Below, piece by piece: positions 5,754-13,984 of a stretch of 21,406 nucleotides of DNA. Position 1 is the first letter of the stretch. Each line of letters begins with the position of its first letter. The DNA is from Planctomycetaceae bacterium (GTDB lineage: Bacteria; Planctomycetota; Planctomycetia; Pirellulales; Thermoguttaceae): contig SUVI01000056.1 of NCBI GenBank assembly GCA_015062085.1, positions 1-21,406 on the forward strand, given 5' to 3'. Under the pieces are notes generated by a model, which worked only from the letters and a program-made list of their open reading frames with translations, ran no database searches and was not told where the DNA came from. The position numbers were made by a program, and so were the translations under genes.

Positions 5754-8291
5754 ATGAAAAGCCGTTTTAGTCCATCCGATTTTTTTTGGGGAATTTTGGT
5801 CCTTTACTTCCTTGGGACAGTTATCCCGTCCCGCCATTTATGTGCGGGCCCCATGACAACTCCCCAAGCCTACGGTCCGCAAAATGTGGAATTCACATCA
5901 CCTTCCCCTGATGAAAAAATGCCTCAAACGGACATGACCGGCATTTCAGACATCATCATCCTTGGCGAGGAAAGAAAAGCGGAAACAGCCCCAGTTGTGG
6001 AACTTGCGCTGGAACGTCCCATCACTCCCGAAAACGTTCCGGTCCCGGCTCCTCCTGCGTTTCCGAAATCGAAAGATGCGCAAACCGCCCCAAAGACTTT
6101 CCATTTTGCCTCGTCAGAAACTGTCACGCCGGAAACCGCCACTCCCGCAAACGCTTCTTCCGGAACGGACGCGCTTCAGCCCATGGATCCCAACGCTTCA
6201 GGAGCCCTCCAGGACAAACAGGAAAGAGAGGAAAATCAGGAAAAGCAGAAAAAAACGGTCTCGCTTTCCATTCAGCTTCTCGAGCGTCTATGCCTGCCGA
6301 CACAGTCCGTTCTTGAGAATGTGCAGGAAGTCGATCTTCCGACGTTCCTTTCGGCACCCGCACTCCACTATTCAGACGAGACGCTTTCCACCGCACTGCG
6401 TCTCTACTGGCGTTCATCTGCGCTTAAGAGTGAAGCACTCTTCCGCCTCCGTCAGGCGAATGAACTCGCCAAACTGGCAGAAACGGCGTCTCCTGAAGAT
6501 CAAGTACTCTACCGCGCAGCAGCCGAAACGGCTCAAGCCAAAGCCAACACCGCCAAACTTGCACTACGCGCCAACGCACTGGAACTCGGCCGAACTGCGG
6601 GCTATGCGCAAAGTGTGACGGCACAGACGCTTCCGCACGCAGGAAACTACGAGACGCACTTTCAACAGTTTATCCCAACACACGGTTCCCGGACCGTCTA
6701 TCTGCATGGCTTGATCCAATTCCGGCGTCAGCAGCTGATCGCCGCGGCTTCCGCATGCGTCTCTGCCGAAAATCTGCTCAAAATGCAAATGACGGAAAAA
6801 AAAGATGCCGAAACGGTCCTTGAAACCTGGGAAACGCTCGAACACAGACAGAGACTCTTTTTCGACGTCCTGACCGAATTCAACGCCGAGATCCTGCAGT
6901 ACGTTCTCCTGATCAGTTACCGCAAAGGCCCGGACCTCGTCCCGCTCTTGGTTCATACGGCCCAGAGTTCTCCGGAAACAGAGAGGACTTTTTCCTCCGA
7001 CGCCCTCCCGCAGGACACTGCCATGCCATACACTGCGGTTCCCGAACGAGAAACTTCTGCTGCGTCTCTTTCTCCGGAAAACAGTGCGTCCATTCCAGCC
7101 CCCTCACTGCCGGCGGTCGAAAATACAGCGGAACTTTCCCCCGTCCCGGCAGCGGCTGAAGGTCCGGGATTACCGACATTCGCGGAAAGCGTACCGGAAA
7201 ACGCACCGGCAAACGTTCCCGTCTACGAAGAAAACGCTGCCATCGATGTGGTCCTCCCGACAGAAGGGGTTCCTGTGGTCCCCTCCATTGGCGTTCCTCC
7301 TACCGAGACCGCCCCTCCCGGAAGTGATTTCCAGCCGATCGGCGGCCCCAACGGAGTACTCTCAGATCCGACACTCGGACTCCCTGCCGAACAGAACGGT
7401 GCAGCACACTTTCAAAAGGATCCATTTCGGCGTCTGACGTTCCGCGGGATCTATTCCGCAAACGGCATCCTTCATCAGACTGCGAAACCTTCCGTCCTGC
7501 TCAATCCGTCCGAAGCTTACTCGGAAAGCACCTCCGCTTCGGCAGGCCTCGACACGCTCCAGTCATTCCAAAACGGCATCTCGCTCCGTAACGCACTGGA
7601 ACGGGCAGAGTATTCCAGCCGTGAAAAAGTACTCCAAACGTACTGGCACTATGTGTTTCTGCAGAAACAGATCTGCGTTTTGAAGTACCAGGAGACCCTC
7701 CTCGCCGCCATGACGGAGCGCGTTTTCGCAGACAGCGAAAATGCCGACGCAGGAAAATTCGGCGTCTCGCTCGAATTCCATTCTCTAGTCCTCCGTACGG
7801 AACTTTTGGGAACGGAAGCGGAAGCTTGGAAAGTACTTTACCGTCTTTCGCAGCAAATGCACCTTGCGTTTACCTGGCCGCTCGAATTTCCCGAGGCGCT
7901 TACGGAACTCAAAGCGGAAAATTTCCAGCTCTCCACGAGTCGGCTTTCCCCCGGTTCCGCAGAAGAAGCGCGCTTTCTTCCCCTCATCCGCCAACTTTAT
8001 CAGTTCGCAGAACGTCTTCCGGACGCGTTCCTGAAAGTTCAGGCACAGGAATCCCTCATCGCTCCGCCGCAGACGCAGAATTCGGAAAAAAATTCGATTT
8101 CCGTACACATCAAAACTGCCCCGTACGAGAAGCTCTCACTGCTCCTTGATTCCATGGCGGCTGCCAGAAAAGACAGTTTCGAGTACCTGAAATTCCTTTT
8201 TCAGACCAATGCACTTTACGGTTCCTGCATTTTATCCGCAGATCCCTTCGGCTCGGCACCTGAAAAACTGGAAGAAACGCTGACGCGCTGA
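5754..8291 (+). CDS. Large exported helical protein, possibly a divergent TolC-like outer-membrane factor
   Basis: The product has 845 residues and no confident family. An N-terminal hydrophobic segment (about 11-24) looks like a signal peptide. Residues 75-165 are Pro/Thr/Ala-rich and low in complexity. Residues 170-395 are long amphipathic helices rich in Ala, Leu and Gln (for example ALRLYWRSSALKSEALFRL and FNAEILQYVL), which loosely resemble TolC-family helical hairpins. A Pro/Ala-rich spacer (405-560) follows, then a second helical half from about 610 to the end, beginning near ALERAEYSSREKVLQTYW. The two-half layout would suit a TolC-type fold, but I see no diagnostic motif. The ATG is fixed by an in-frame TGA 12 bases upstream. 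No Shine-Dalgarno sequence is visible, unlike most neighbours. It follows the structured leader at 5636-5721. Confidence 0.8.
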   Translation: MKSRFSPSDFFWGILVLYFLGTVIPSRHLCAGPMTTPQAYGPQNVEFTSPSPDEKMPQTDMTGISDIIILGEERKAETAPVVELALERPITPENVPVPAPPAFPKSKDAQTAPKTFHFASSETVTPETATPANASSGTDALQPMDPNASGALQDKQEREENQEKQKKTVSLSIQLLERLCLPTQSVLENVQEVDLPTFLSAPALHYSDETLSTALRLYWRSSALKSEALFRLRQANELAKLAETASPEDQVLYRAAAETAQAKANTAKLALRANALELGRTAGYAQSVTAQTLPHAGNYETHFQQFIPTHGSRTVYLHGLIQFRRQQLIAAASACVSAENLLKMQMTEKKDAETVLETWETLEHRQRLFFDVLTEFNAEILQYVLLISYRKGPDLVPLLVHTAQSSPETERTFSSDALPQDTAMPYTAVPERETSAASLSPENSASIPAPSLPAVENTAELSPVPAAAEGPGLPTFAESVPENAPANVPVYEENAAIDVVLPTEGVPVVPSIGVPPTETAPPGSDFQPIGGPNGVLSDPTLGLPAEQNGAAHFQKDPFRRLTFRGIYSANGILHQTAKPSVLLNPSEAYSESTSASAGLDTLQSFQNGISLRNALERAEYSSREKVLQTYWHYVFLQKQICVLKYQETLLAAMTERVFADSENADAGKFGVSLEFHSLVLRTELLGTEAEAWKVLYRLSQQMHLAFTWPLEFPEALTELKAENFQLSTSRLSPGSAEEARFLPLIRQLYQFAERLPDAFLKVQAQESLIAPPQTQNSEKNSISVHIKTAPYEKLSLLLDSMAAARKDSFEYLKFLFQTNALYGSCILSADPFGSAPEKLEETLTR

Positions 8292-8389
8292 TTTCTTTTA
8301 CCGAAAACTGAGAGGAGGACTGGCTGAAGGCTGTAAGAATAGACAGAGGACTGCCCCAAAGCCAGTTGCCGAATGGAAAGAAACAAAAA

Positions 8390-8420
8390 ATCGGCATCAC
8401 GCAGGAGTGATTTTTCCGAT
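8390..8420 (+). terminator. Possible intrinsic terminator after the helical protein gene
   Basis: ATCAC (8396-8400) pairs with GTGAT (8407-8411) around a GCAGGA loop and is followed by a run of five T. ATCGG/CCGAT flank it as a possible outer helix. The core stem is only 5 bp, so strength is uncertain. A second inverted repeat, ACTGGCT/AGCCAGT (8319-8325/8360-8366), lies just upstream. Confidence 0.35.
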
Positions 8421-8478
8421 AGATGGAAATAAAATCGCAAAATTTCGCTGTTTTTTCGAGAATTCCATAATAGATACC

Positions 8479-8507
8479 TTGACGAAAACTAAAATTTAGA
8501 GTATGAT
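8479..8507 (+). promoter_or_regulatory. Strong putative sigma-70-type promoter for the ketoacyl-ACP synthase gene
   Basis: TTGACG (8479-8484) and TATGAT (8502-8507) are separated by 17 bp, 41 bp before the ATG at 8549. A second TACAAT overlaps at 8507-8512. Confidence 0.7.
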
Positions 8508-8548
8508 ACAATAGTAGTGTATTTGAAATTTCAGGGGGAGTTTTTTAG

Positions 8549-9559
8549 ATGAATTATGCGACGATTGGTCCAATTTCCGTTTATCTTCCGGAAAGATGCG
8601 AAACGATTGATGACCTGAAAAAAGAACATCCAGAATGGGAATTGGATGAGATTTGTGCAAAAACGGGAGTTTACGCGAGATACATTTCCGCTCCGGACGA
8701 ATTTGCCTCCGATATGGCGGTCAAAGCTGCGGCTCAGCTTCTGGAAGAATACCAGATCCCGCGTGAAAGTATCGATTTCGTCATCCTATGTACCCAGTCG
8801 CCGGATTATCCGATCCCAACGACCGCCTGTCTCGTTCAGCATCGTCTCGGTCTACGGATCGACTGCGGCGCTTTGGATTTCAATCTCGGCTGCTCCGGTT
8901 ACGTTTACGGTCTGAGTCTCGCGGATGGTCTGATCCGGACGGGAGTCGCCAAACGCGTGCTGTTCATCACTTCGGAAACGTACACAAAATATATCGACAG
9001 CGGAGACCGGTCTCTTCGCACGATTTTTGGCGATGCTGCAACGGCAACACTGCTTGAAGCCGGCGAATCGCAGTCCCTTGGACCTTTCCTCTTTGGCACT
9101 GACGGTGAAGGCGCGGACGCGCTGATCGCGTATGGCCGCGGCATTCGTCCGGAATCGCTTTCCCTAAAACCCCGTCATCGACGACGCTGGGCAAGCAGCC
9201 TCTACATGGATGGTGCGGAACTCATGCGTTTCACCAACTCCAAGATCCCGCCGCTGGTCGCGCAGCTCCTTGAAAAAGCGAACATGCAGTTGGAAGACAT
9301 CGACATTTTTCTCATGCATCAAGCCACGCGCAAAATGCTGGAAAGTTTGACCGTCACGATGGGACTTTCGCCTGAAAAAGTTCCGATCCAGCTGGAAAGA
9401 TACGGAAATACGGTCAGTTCCTCGATTCCTATCCTGATCGCGAACCTTCGAAAAGAAGGAGGATTGCGTCACAATCAGCGTGCCATGCTTTTGGGGTTTG
9501 GCGTAGGACTTTCCTGGGGCGGCGTTTTGTGGAACGATGTGTGGAATCCTAATCGATAA
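8549..9559 (+). CDS. 3-oxoacyl-ACP synthase III family protein (FabH-like)
   Basis: This 336-residue cytosolic thiolase-fold enzyme condenses an acyl-CoA or acyl-ACP starter with malonyl-ACP. The Cys-His-Asn triad is complete: C115 in FNLGCSGYVYGLSLADGL, H257 in FLMHQATRKML, and N287 in ERYGNTVSSSIP. The C-terminal Gly loop reads GFGVGLSWGGVLW. Length matches FabH (about 320-340). A strong GGGGGAG site precedes the ATG by about 9 bases. No other fatty-acid synthesis gene is adjacent, so it may be a second KAS III serving a special lipid or secondary product rather than the housekeeping FabH. The downstream neighbour is an LPS-export permease, so an envelope-lipid role is plausible but unproven. 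Confidence 0.93.
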   Translation: MNYATIGPISVYLPERCETIDDLKKEHPEWELDEICAKTGVYARYISAPDEFASDMAVKAAAQLLEEYQIPRESIDFVILCTQSPDYPIPTTACLVQHRLGLRIDCGALDFNLGCSGYVYGLSLADGLIRTGVAKRVLFITSETYTKYIDSGDRSLRTIFGDAATATLLEAGESQSLGPFLFGTDGEGADALIAYGRGIRPESLSLKPRHRRRWASSLYMDGAELMRFTNSKIPPLVAQLLEKANMQLEDIDIFLMHQATRKMLESLTVTMGLSPEKVPIQLERYGNTVSSSIPILIANLRKEGGLRHNQRAMLLGFGVGLSWGGVLWNDVWNPNR

Positions 9560-9574
9560 TCAGCTCTCACTCGC

Positions 9575-9649
9575 GAATCGTCCTCATCCGCCAATTGTCC
9601 TCTAGCGTCATTTGACGCCGATCTGCAATTGACCTTCAATCGACGATTC
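9575..9649. repeat. Concentric three-tier 75-bp imperfect inverted repeat
   Basis: Three inverted-repeat arms share the same centre near 9611.5: GAATCGTC/GACGATTC (9575-9582/9642-9649), CAATTG/CAATTG (9592-9597/9626-9631), and GCGTCA/TGACGC (9605-9610/9613-9618). They are separated by internal loops of 9/10 and 7/7 nt. It fills the 107-bp gap before the permease gene, has no T-run, and so is not a standard terminator. Confidence 0.8.
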
Positions 9650-9666
9650 CGTAACGGGAAGATGGA

Positions 9667-11022
9667 ATGAATGTTTTTAAGATCATACCAAGAACGATTT
9701 TTTTAGAATTCTTCTCGGTTTTTCTTATCGTACTTTCCCTCGGTACGCTGCTTTTGATCGTCCTTGGCCTCACTTTCGAAGCCAAGGATCAGGTCGCCCA
9801 GGTGCCTTTCATGAAGATACCGGCCCTGATTTTGTACATTCTTCCGTTCGCATTTTCGATCACGTTTCAATTCGTCATCGTTTTCACTTGCGCTATCGTT
9901 TTTTCAAATCTCGTACACAAATTCGAAATACGCACACTCGCAATGTGCGGTATATCCCCGTGGTCTGTTACGTACCCTGTGCTCTTTCTCGCACTGATCT
10001 TGAGTGTAGGCTCCTACTTTTTAGCGGATCTGTATCTCTCATGGGGAATTACCGGCATGACGAAGGTCGTGGCCTCCTGTGCCGAGACCATCATTTACAC
10101 TTCGCTGGAAAAAGACCATATCGTTCCGGTCGCCAACAGCAAAAATGAAGTCAAGATCCTCTTTACTGCCCGGGAAGTGCATGGAAAAGACATTTACGCG
10201 CTTAGCGGTCTTTCTCTTGACCCCGGCCAGAATTACTTTTTTTCTGTCAGTAAAGCGCAGCTCTCCATTGGGCCTGCCAATAAAATCATCGCGCCGGACG
10301 AAAACTGTATCCACATTGCCCCTCAAAACGACTACGCTCCGACCACCCAAGAGATCTCTGTGATCAAATACATACCGGACCCGATGGATCAAAGGACCAT
10401 ACTCAAGATCCAGGGAACGGGATTTCACATTCAGTACGGAAAATTTCATGCGAATTTCCGCGGAACGCTCACGGGGATCATTCCGCTTGACCAGATCTAC
10501 CAGCTTCTCCATCAGGGAAGAGCCATCAGTCCTTCCGACATACCGAATAGTCAATTAAAAGATTACGAGAACGACTATAGGTACAATATTCAGCTATTGC
10601 GTGACGATTTGGCGCTGCGCAGTCTCGATACGATCCTATATCAGGAAGTATCGGGCTTCGGGGATTCTTGGGACTGGATGTACGATCAGATCCGCGACTA
10701 CGAGAAAAATTGCCGACGCGCCCGGTCTGAACCGCTCCGGCGTATCGCAACGGCGGCAAACTGCTTCATGTTTGCTTGGATGGCCATTCCGTTGACGTTT
10801 TTTCTCGCGAACGCTTTCGAGAATTTGAATGTGGTCTACATTACGCTCATTCAGTTAGCCCTTTTAGTGCTCCTGTTTGCGCTCATGCAGATCATCCCAA
10901 GTATTTCGAAAAAAACGGAAGTCCATCCCATGATTTTCATGATCCCGCACATTCTTTATTTTATCGCAGGCCTATGGATCTCGCGATGGTCATTCGCCTA
11001 CGCATACAAGGGGAAAAGTTAG
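9667..11022 (+). CDS. LptF/LptG (YjgP/YjgQ) family lipopolysaccharide-export permease
   Basis: The 451-residue integral membrane protein has the family layout. Hydrophobic segments lie near 13-35, 53-80 and 100-121, followed by a long periplasmic beta-rich region (about 130-350), then three C-terminal segments (about 361-381, 387-409, 418-438). The cytoplasmic coupling region FEIRTLAMCGISPWS (86-100) is typical for contact with the LptB ATPase. LptF and LptG normally form a heterodimer that extracts LPS from the inner membrane. Only one copy is in the window, so its partner must lie elsewhere if it exists. The ATG has a GGGA site about 8 bases upstream. Its stop overlaps the start of the UbiA gene, so the two are translationally coupled. 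Whether this is the F or G paralogue cannot be told here. Confidence 0.88.
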   Translation: MNVFKIIPRTIFLEFFSVFLIVLSLGTLLLIVLGLTFEAKDQVAQVPFMKIPALILYILPFAFSITFQFVIVFTCAIVFSNLVHKFEIRTLAMCGISPWSVTYPVLFLALILSVGSYFLADLYLSWGITGMTKVVASCAETIIYTSLEKDHIVPVANSKNEVKILFTAREVHGKDIYALSGLSLDPGQNYFFSVSKAQLSIGPANKIIAPDENCIHIAPQNDYAPTTQEISVIKYIPDPMDQRTILKIQGTGFHIQYGKFHANFRGTLTGIIPLDQIYQLLHQGRAISPSDIPNSQLKDYENDYRYNIQLLRDDLALRSLDTILYQEVSGFGDSWDWMYDQIRDYEKNCRRARSEPLRRIATAANCFMFAWMAIPLTFFLANAFENLNVVYITLIQLALLVLLFALMQIIPSISKKTEVHPMIFMIPHILYFIAGLWISRWSFAYAYKGKS

Positions 11023-12002
11023 TGTCCAAGATTCGAAGTTTTTTAGAACTGATCCGTTTCAGCCATACGATTTTCGCGCTTCCGTTTGCCTGCTTAGCCG
11101 CGACGATGGCGTGGTACGCAAACACCCAAACTCAGCTCTGGTATGCGGAGGCCGAAGGGATGGCAGAGTTCGTGCCGCAGGGATTCCGATGGATGGATGG
11201 AGCGGGCATTTTGCTTTGCATGGTATTCGCCCGCAGTGCCGCCATGGCGTTCAATCGTCTTGTGGACCGAAAGATCGACGCGGAAAATCCCAGAACCGCC
11301 GCCCGACACATTCCTGCCGGGATCCTTTCAGTTCCTCAGGTCGTTTCGTTTACCGTACTCTGTGCGCTTGGATTCATTGCCTCAACAGCACTTTTTCTGC
11401 CGGCCAATCCGCTGCCTTTGCTGTTTTCCCTCCCGGTCCTCCTTTTCCTCATGGGGTACAGTTTGGCGAAGCGGTTCACAAATTACGTTCATTTCTGGCT
11501 CGGAACGGCATTGATGCTCGCGCCGATCGCAGCGTGGACCGCGATTCGGGGAGAGACCATCCTGAAACTTCTGCAGATATGGAGGGAAACCGGCGCCTTT
11601 TGTGCCCTACCTGCCGAATTTTCCGCGCTCGTTCTCGCGCTTGCCGTCTGTCTCTGGTCTGCGGGATTCGACATCATTTACGCAACGATGGATGCCGATT
11701 TCGACCGGCGTTCCGGAGTCCACAGCATTCCCGGCTATTTCGGGATCCCGAACGCACTGCGTATCGCGGCGTTTTGCCACATTTTGGTCCCGCTGCCGCT
11801 GCTGGCGCTCGCTTTCTTCTTTCCGCCATTCCAGACTCTCTGGCTATGCGGAACGGGACTCATTTCCGTACTGCTCCTTTACGAACACTGGATCGTGGAT
11901 CCCAAAGATCCGATCCGGGTCAATGCCGCCTTTTTCAACGTAAATTCGCTCATCAGCGTCACACTGTTAGCGGTCGGAATCTTGGAAATGTTGTGGAGCT
12001 GA
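11022..12002 (+). CDS. UbiA-family polyprenyltransferase, probably menaquinone (MqnP-like)
   Basis: The 326-residue membrane enzyme attaches a polyprenyl chain to an aromatic quinone precursor. Both Asp-rich metal/diphosphate motifs are visible: NRLVDRKIDAENPRTA (N78, D82, D86) and FDIIYATMDADFDRR (D224, D228). These match the UbiA subgroup linked to the futalosine menaquinone route more closely than E. coli UbiA. About eight hydrophobic segments are spread over its length. I place the start at the GTG at 11022. It sits a few bases after AAGGGG and overlaps the permease TAG by 1 nt; in-frame upstream ATGs lie inside the permease gene without a good site. It is co-transcribed with the LPS permease. 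The exact substrate is inferred. Confidence 0.9.
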   Translation: MSKIRSFLELIRFSHTIFALPFACLAATMAWYANTQTQLWYAEAEGMAEFVPQGFRWMDGAGILLCMVFARSAAMAFNRLVDRKIDAENPRTAARHIPAGILSVPQVVSFTVLCALGFIASTALFLPANPLPLLFSLPVLLFLMGYSLAKRFTNYVHFWLGTALMLAPIAAWTAIRGETILKLLQIWRETGAFCALPAEFSALVLALAVCLWSAGFDIIYATMDADFDRRSGVHSIPGYFGIPNALRIAAFCHILVPLPLLALAFFFPPFQTLWLCGTGLISVLLLYEHWIVDPKDPIRVNAAFFNVNSLISVTLLAVGILEMLWS

Positions 12003-12030
12003 CCCCTTTTTTCAAGCACTGGACATCACG

Positions 12031-12116
12031 AGATACGACGAAGTCCCACGAGATACGACGAAGTCCCACGAGATACGACGAAGTCCCACGAGATACGACG
12101 AAGTCCCACGAGATAC
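12031..12116. repeat. 20-bp tandem repeat between convergent genes
   Basis: The 20-bp unit AGATACGACGAAGTCCCACG occurs four times exactly (12031-12110), with partial copies at both ends. Each unit contains the small inverted repeat GACGAAGTC. It fills almost the whole gap between the UbiA stop at 12002 and the TatD stop at 12119. A 20-bp unit does not preserve frame, which fits non-coding DNA. Confidence 0.97.
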
Positions 12117-12118
12117 CG

Positions 12119-12940
12119 TCAGGCCGTCCCGTCCAAAAATCGCTGCGCATTTTCCCGCATCTGTTTCGCTAGGTCAACTTCCGAGATCCCGAGACACTCT
12201 GCGGCGCTCCCGTAAAGCCATGGAAGCGTTTTCGCACTTTCCGCCGACTCCGCATCGGTCTCCAGAAGAAGACGTTCCTTTGGAATTGCACGCAGAAGTG
12301 CCCGTGACTTGGGACGCTGGGGCTGAAAGCGAAAAGAGGCAAGCGAAAAAAAAGCGTTCCATTTTTCTTTTTCAAGGATCTGCGTCACGAGCTGTGGAGA
12401 CCCGGAAAATGCGTGAAAAAGAATCGGGATCGGCTTCCCGGAAAGGATCGGCCGAGCAAAAGCCCAAAGCAGTTCCCACGCACGCACACAGTGGATCGAA
12501 ACCGGCCGACCAAGTTCCACAGCAAGTGCGAGCTGACGCTGAAAAAACGTTTTCTGGAGGCAGACTGCCGCGCGGCCCTGCAATTCCGGCTTCCAAGCAT
12601 CCAGCCCGACCTCACCGACTCCAGCATTCGGCATCCTCCGCAAAAGGGTCTCCAAACGCTCATCCCAGCCCGCACCAGCAGCCAAAACCGCCCACGGATG
12701 GATCCCCAAAAATGGAACGATCCATCCCTCTGCGTTTTTTTCCAAATCGAGAATCGGTCCTTCCGCACTCCGAAACTGTGCTGCCCGGCAGACGAGTTCC
12801 CAATCCGATTCCGAAACGGAATTCAGAAAACTGACTGACCTCTGCACAGAAAAATCGCCAAATTGCGAAAAAAGATGCACGTGCGCGTCGACCAGATCGG
12901 TCGGCATGTGCTCCGCGGCCGCAAATGGAGCCTCAGACAT
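12119..12940 (-). CDS. TatD-family metal-dependent hydrolase
   Basis: The 273-residue TIM-barrel amidohydrolase has all expected metal ligands: HxH in DAHVHL (H20, H22), E110 in GVGEVGLD, H150 in SIHCVRAWE, H176 in FHAFSG and D229 in LLETDAES. GIHPW (79-83) is another family motif. TatD proteins are DNases/3'-5' exonucleases or related metal-dependent hydrolases in the cytosol; the real substrate is not fixed by sequence. The ATG at 12940 overlaps the upstream histidine-kinase stop by 8 nt. A second ATG at 12906 (MPTDLVDAHVHL) has GGAG close by and could be the true start, shortening the product by 11 residues. Length is near the family norm (about 260). Confidence 0.9.
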   Translation of the reverse strand: MSEAPFAAAEHMPTDLVDAHVHLFSQFGDFSVQRSVSFLNSVSESDWELVCRAAQFRSAEGPILDLEKNAEGWIVPFLGIHPWAVLAAGAGWDERLETLLRRMPNAGVGEVGLDAWKPELQGRAAVCLQKTFFQRQLALAVELGRPVSIHCVRAWELLWAFARPILSGKPIPILFHAFSGSPQLVTQILEKEKWNAFFSLASFRFQPQRPKSRALLRAIPKERLLLETDAESAESAKTLPWLYGSAAECLGISEVDLAKQMRENAQRFLDGTA

Positions 12941-13715
12941 CTTTCGGCGCCATGGGAAGTTTCAGCGTAAACATGGTCCCCTTGCCGACGGAACTCTTCA
13001 CCTGGATCCGTCCGCGATGCTCTTCAATGATCTCCCGACACATCGCCAACCCCAGCCCAGTTCCGCCTTTTCCGCTTTCGTCCGGGCCTTTTTTCGTTGA
13101 GAAAAACGGCTCAAAAATATGCGGAAGCACATCCGCCGGGATCCCCGTTCCGTAATCTCTCACCGAAAGATCGACCATGCCGTTTGCCGGGTCCGGCTGG
13201 ATCTTCACAAGAAGATCGCCGCCGTTGGGCATCGCCTGACGCGCATTGATGAGGAGATTCAGGAGGACCTGCTGGATCTGATTTCCGCATACGAGCACTT
13301 CCGGCACCTCTGCCGCAAATTCTTTCACGACCGAAATGCGGTATTTGTTCATCTCACGCTCAAGCAGAAAAAGCGCGTCTTCCGTCAACTGTACCAAATC
13401 GGTAGACTCCGGTTTCGGCGAGCGATTCCGTGCCATTCCAAGAACACTGCGAGTGATCTTCGCAGCTCGGTTTCCCGCGTTGAGGATCTTGTCAAACGCA
13501 TTCTCACGCGTCGCGGCATCCGTGTGCCGAAGCCCCATTTTCGCATAATTAAGGACCGTCATCAGCACATTGTTGAACTCATGCGTCGTCGTACTGACCA
13601 GTTCCCCCATCGCGATCATCGCAGCCGCCTCACGGAGCTGCTTTTTCAGCGCAAGATTCTCTTCACGCAGTTTTTCAAGTTCAAGTTCACTGGACCGGAA
13701 TTCCGTTGGATTCAT
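12933..13715 (-). CDS. Soluble sensor-less histidine kinase (NtrB-like)
   Basis: The product has 260 residues with no membrane segment and no PAS or GAF domain. An N-terminal coiled coil (about 8-32) leads to the dimerisation/phosphoacceptor helix with H45 in THEFNNVL. The ATPase domain follows, with N157 in LLINARQAM, DYGTGIP (187-193), FEPFFSTK (201-208) and GGTGLGLA (217-224). All catalytic boxes are intact, so it should autophosphorylate. No receiver-domain gene is in the window, so the partner is elsewhere. The signal may be sensed through the coiled coil or a binding partner. The start ATG has AGGA about 12 bases upstream. It overlaps the TatD gene by 8 nt, so the two are co-translated. 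Confidence 0.92.
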   Translation of the reverse strand: MNPTEFRSSELELEKLREENLALKKQLREAAAMIAMGELVSTTTHEFNNVLMTVLNYAKMGLRHTDAATRENAFDKILNAGNRAAKITRSVLGMARNRSPKPESTDLVQLTEDALFLLEREMNKYRISVVKEFAAEVPEVLVCGNQIQQVLLNLLINARQAMPNGGDLLVKIQPDPANGMVDLSVRDYGTGIPADVLPHIFEPFFSTKKGPDESGKGGTGLGLAMCREIIEEHRGRIQVKSSVGKGTMFTLKLPMAPKDV

Positions 13716-13753
13716 GACTCATTCTTTTCCTGAAAACACAAATTAACACTCCG

Positions 13754-13792
13754 CGAGAAACAGACACTCTCTAGGCCGTCTCCTGTTTCTCG
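13754..13792 (-). other. 10-bp hairpin in the upstream region of the histidine-kinase gene
   Basis: CGAGAAACAG (13754-13763) and CTGTTTCTCG (13783-13792) form a perfect 10-bp stem with a 19-nt loop, 39 bp before the kinase ATG. It could be an mRNA leader structure or a protein-binding inverted repeat. Confidence 0.5.
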
Positions 13793-13856
13793 TACACTCT
13801 AATGGATCGGAAACTCTCTGTTGATTTCTGAATGGAGCATCCCTCTCTCCACAAAC

Positions 13857-13912
13857 TTCCGCCATTTTATCCCTTTTCCGCCATCTTATCCCTTTTCCGC
13901 CATCTTATTCTT
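13857..13912. repeat. 19-bp tandem repeat, three copies
   Basis: The unit TTCCGCCATCTTATCCCTT occurs at 13857 (one mismatch), 13876 (exact) and 13895 (diverged end). The unit is not a multiple of three and lies in non-coding sequence. Confidence 0.9.
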
Positions 13913-13984
13913 TTCGCAGCATTTTGACTCACTTGACCATTCATCTCATTTTTATGGTCCATCCGAAACTGCGTACCAGTTTTA

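Noticed and set aside
10776..11021. N-terminal extension of the UbiA frame starting inside the permease gene
   Set aside because: The GTG at 11022 has an AAGGGG ribosome site and a 1-nt stop overlap; the extension is the permease in another frame.
12031..12116. CRISPR array
   Set aside because: The 20-bp units are directly abutting with no unique spacers, so this is a simple tandem repeat.
11111..12172. 353-codon plus frame overlapping the UbiA gene and running through the 20-bp repeat
   Set aside because: The overlapping frame encodes UbiA with both Asp motifs; this one is Arg/Pro-rich and ends beyond the convergent gene stop.
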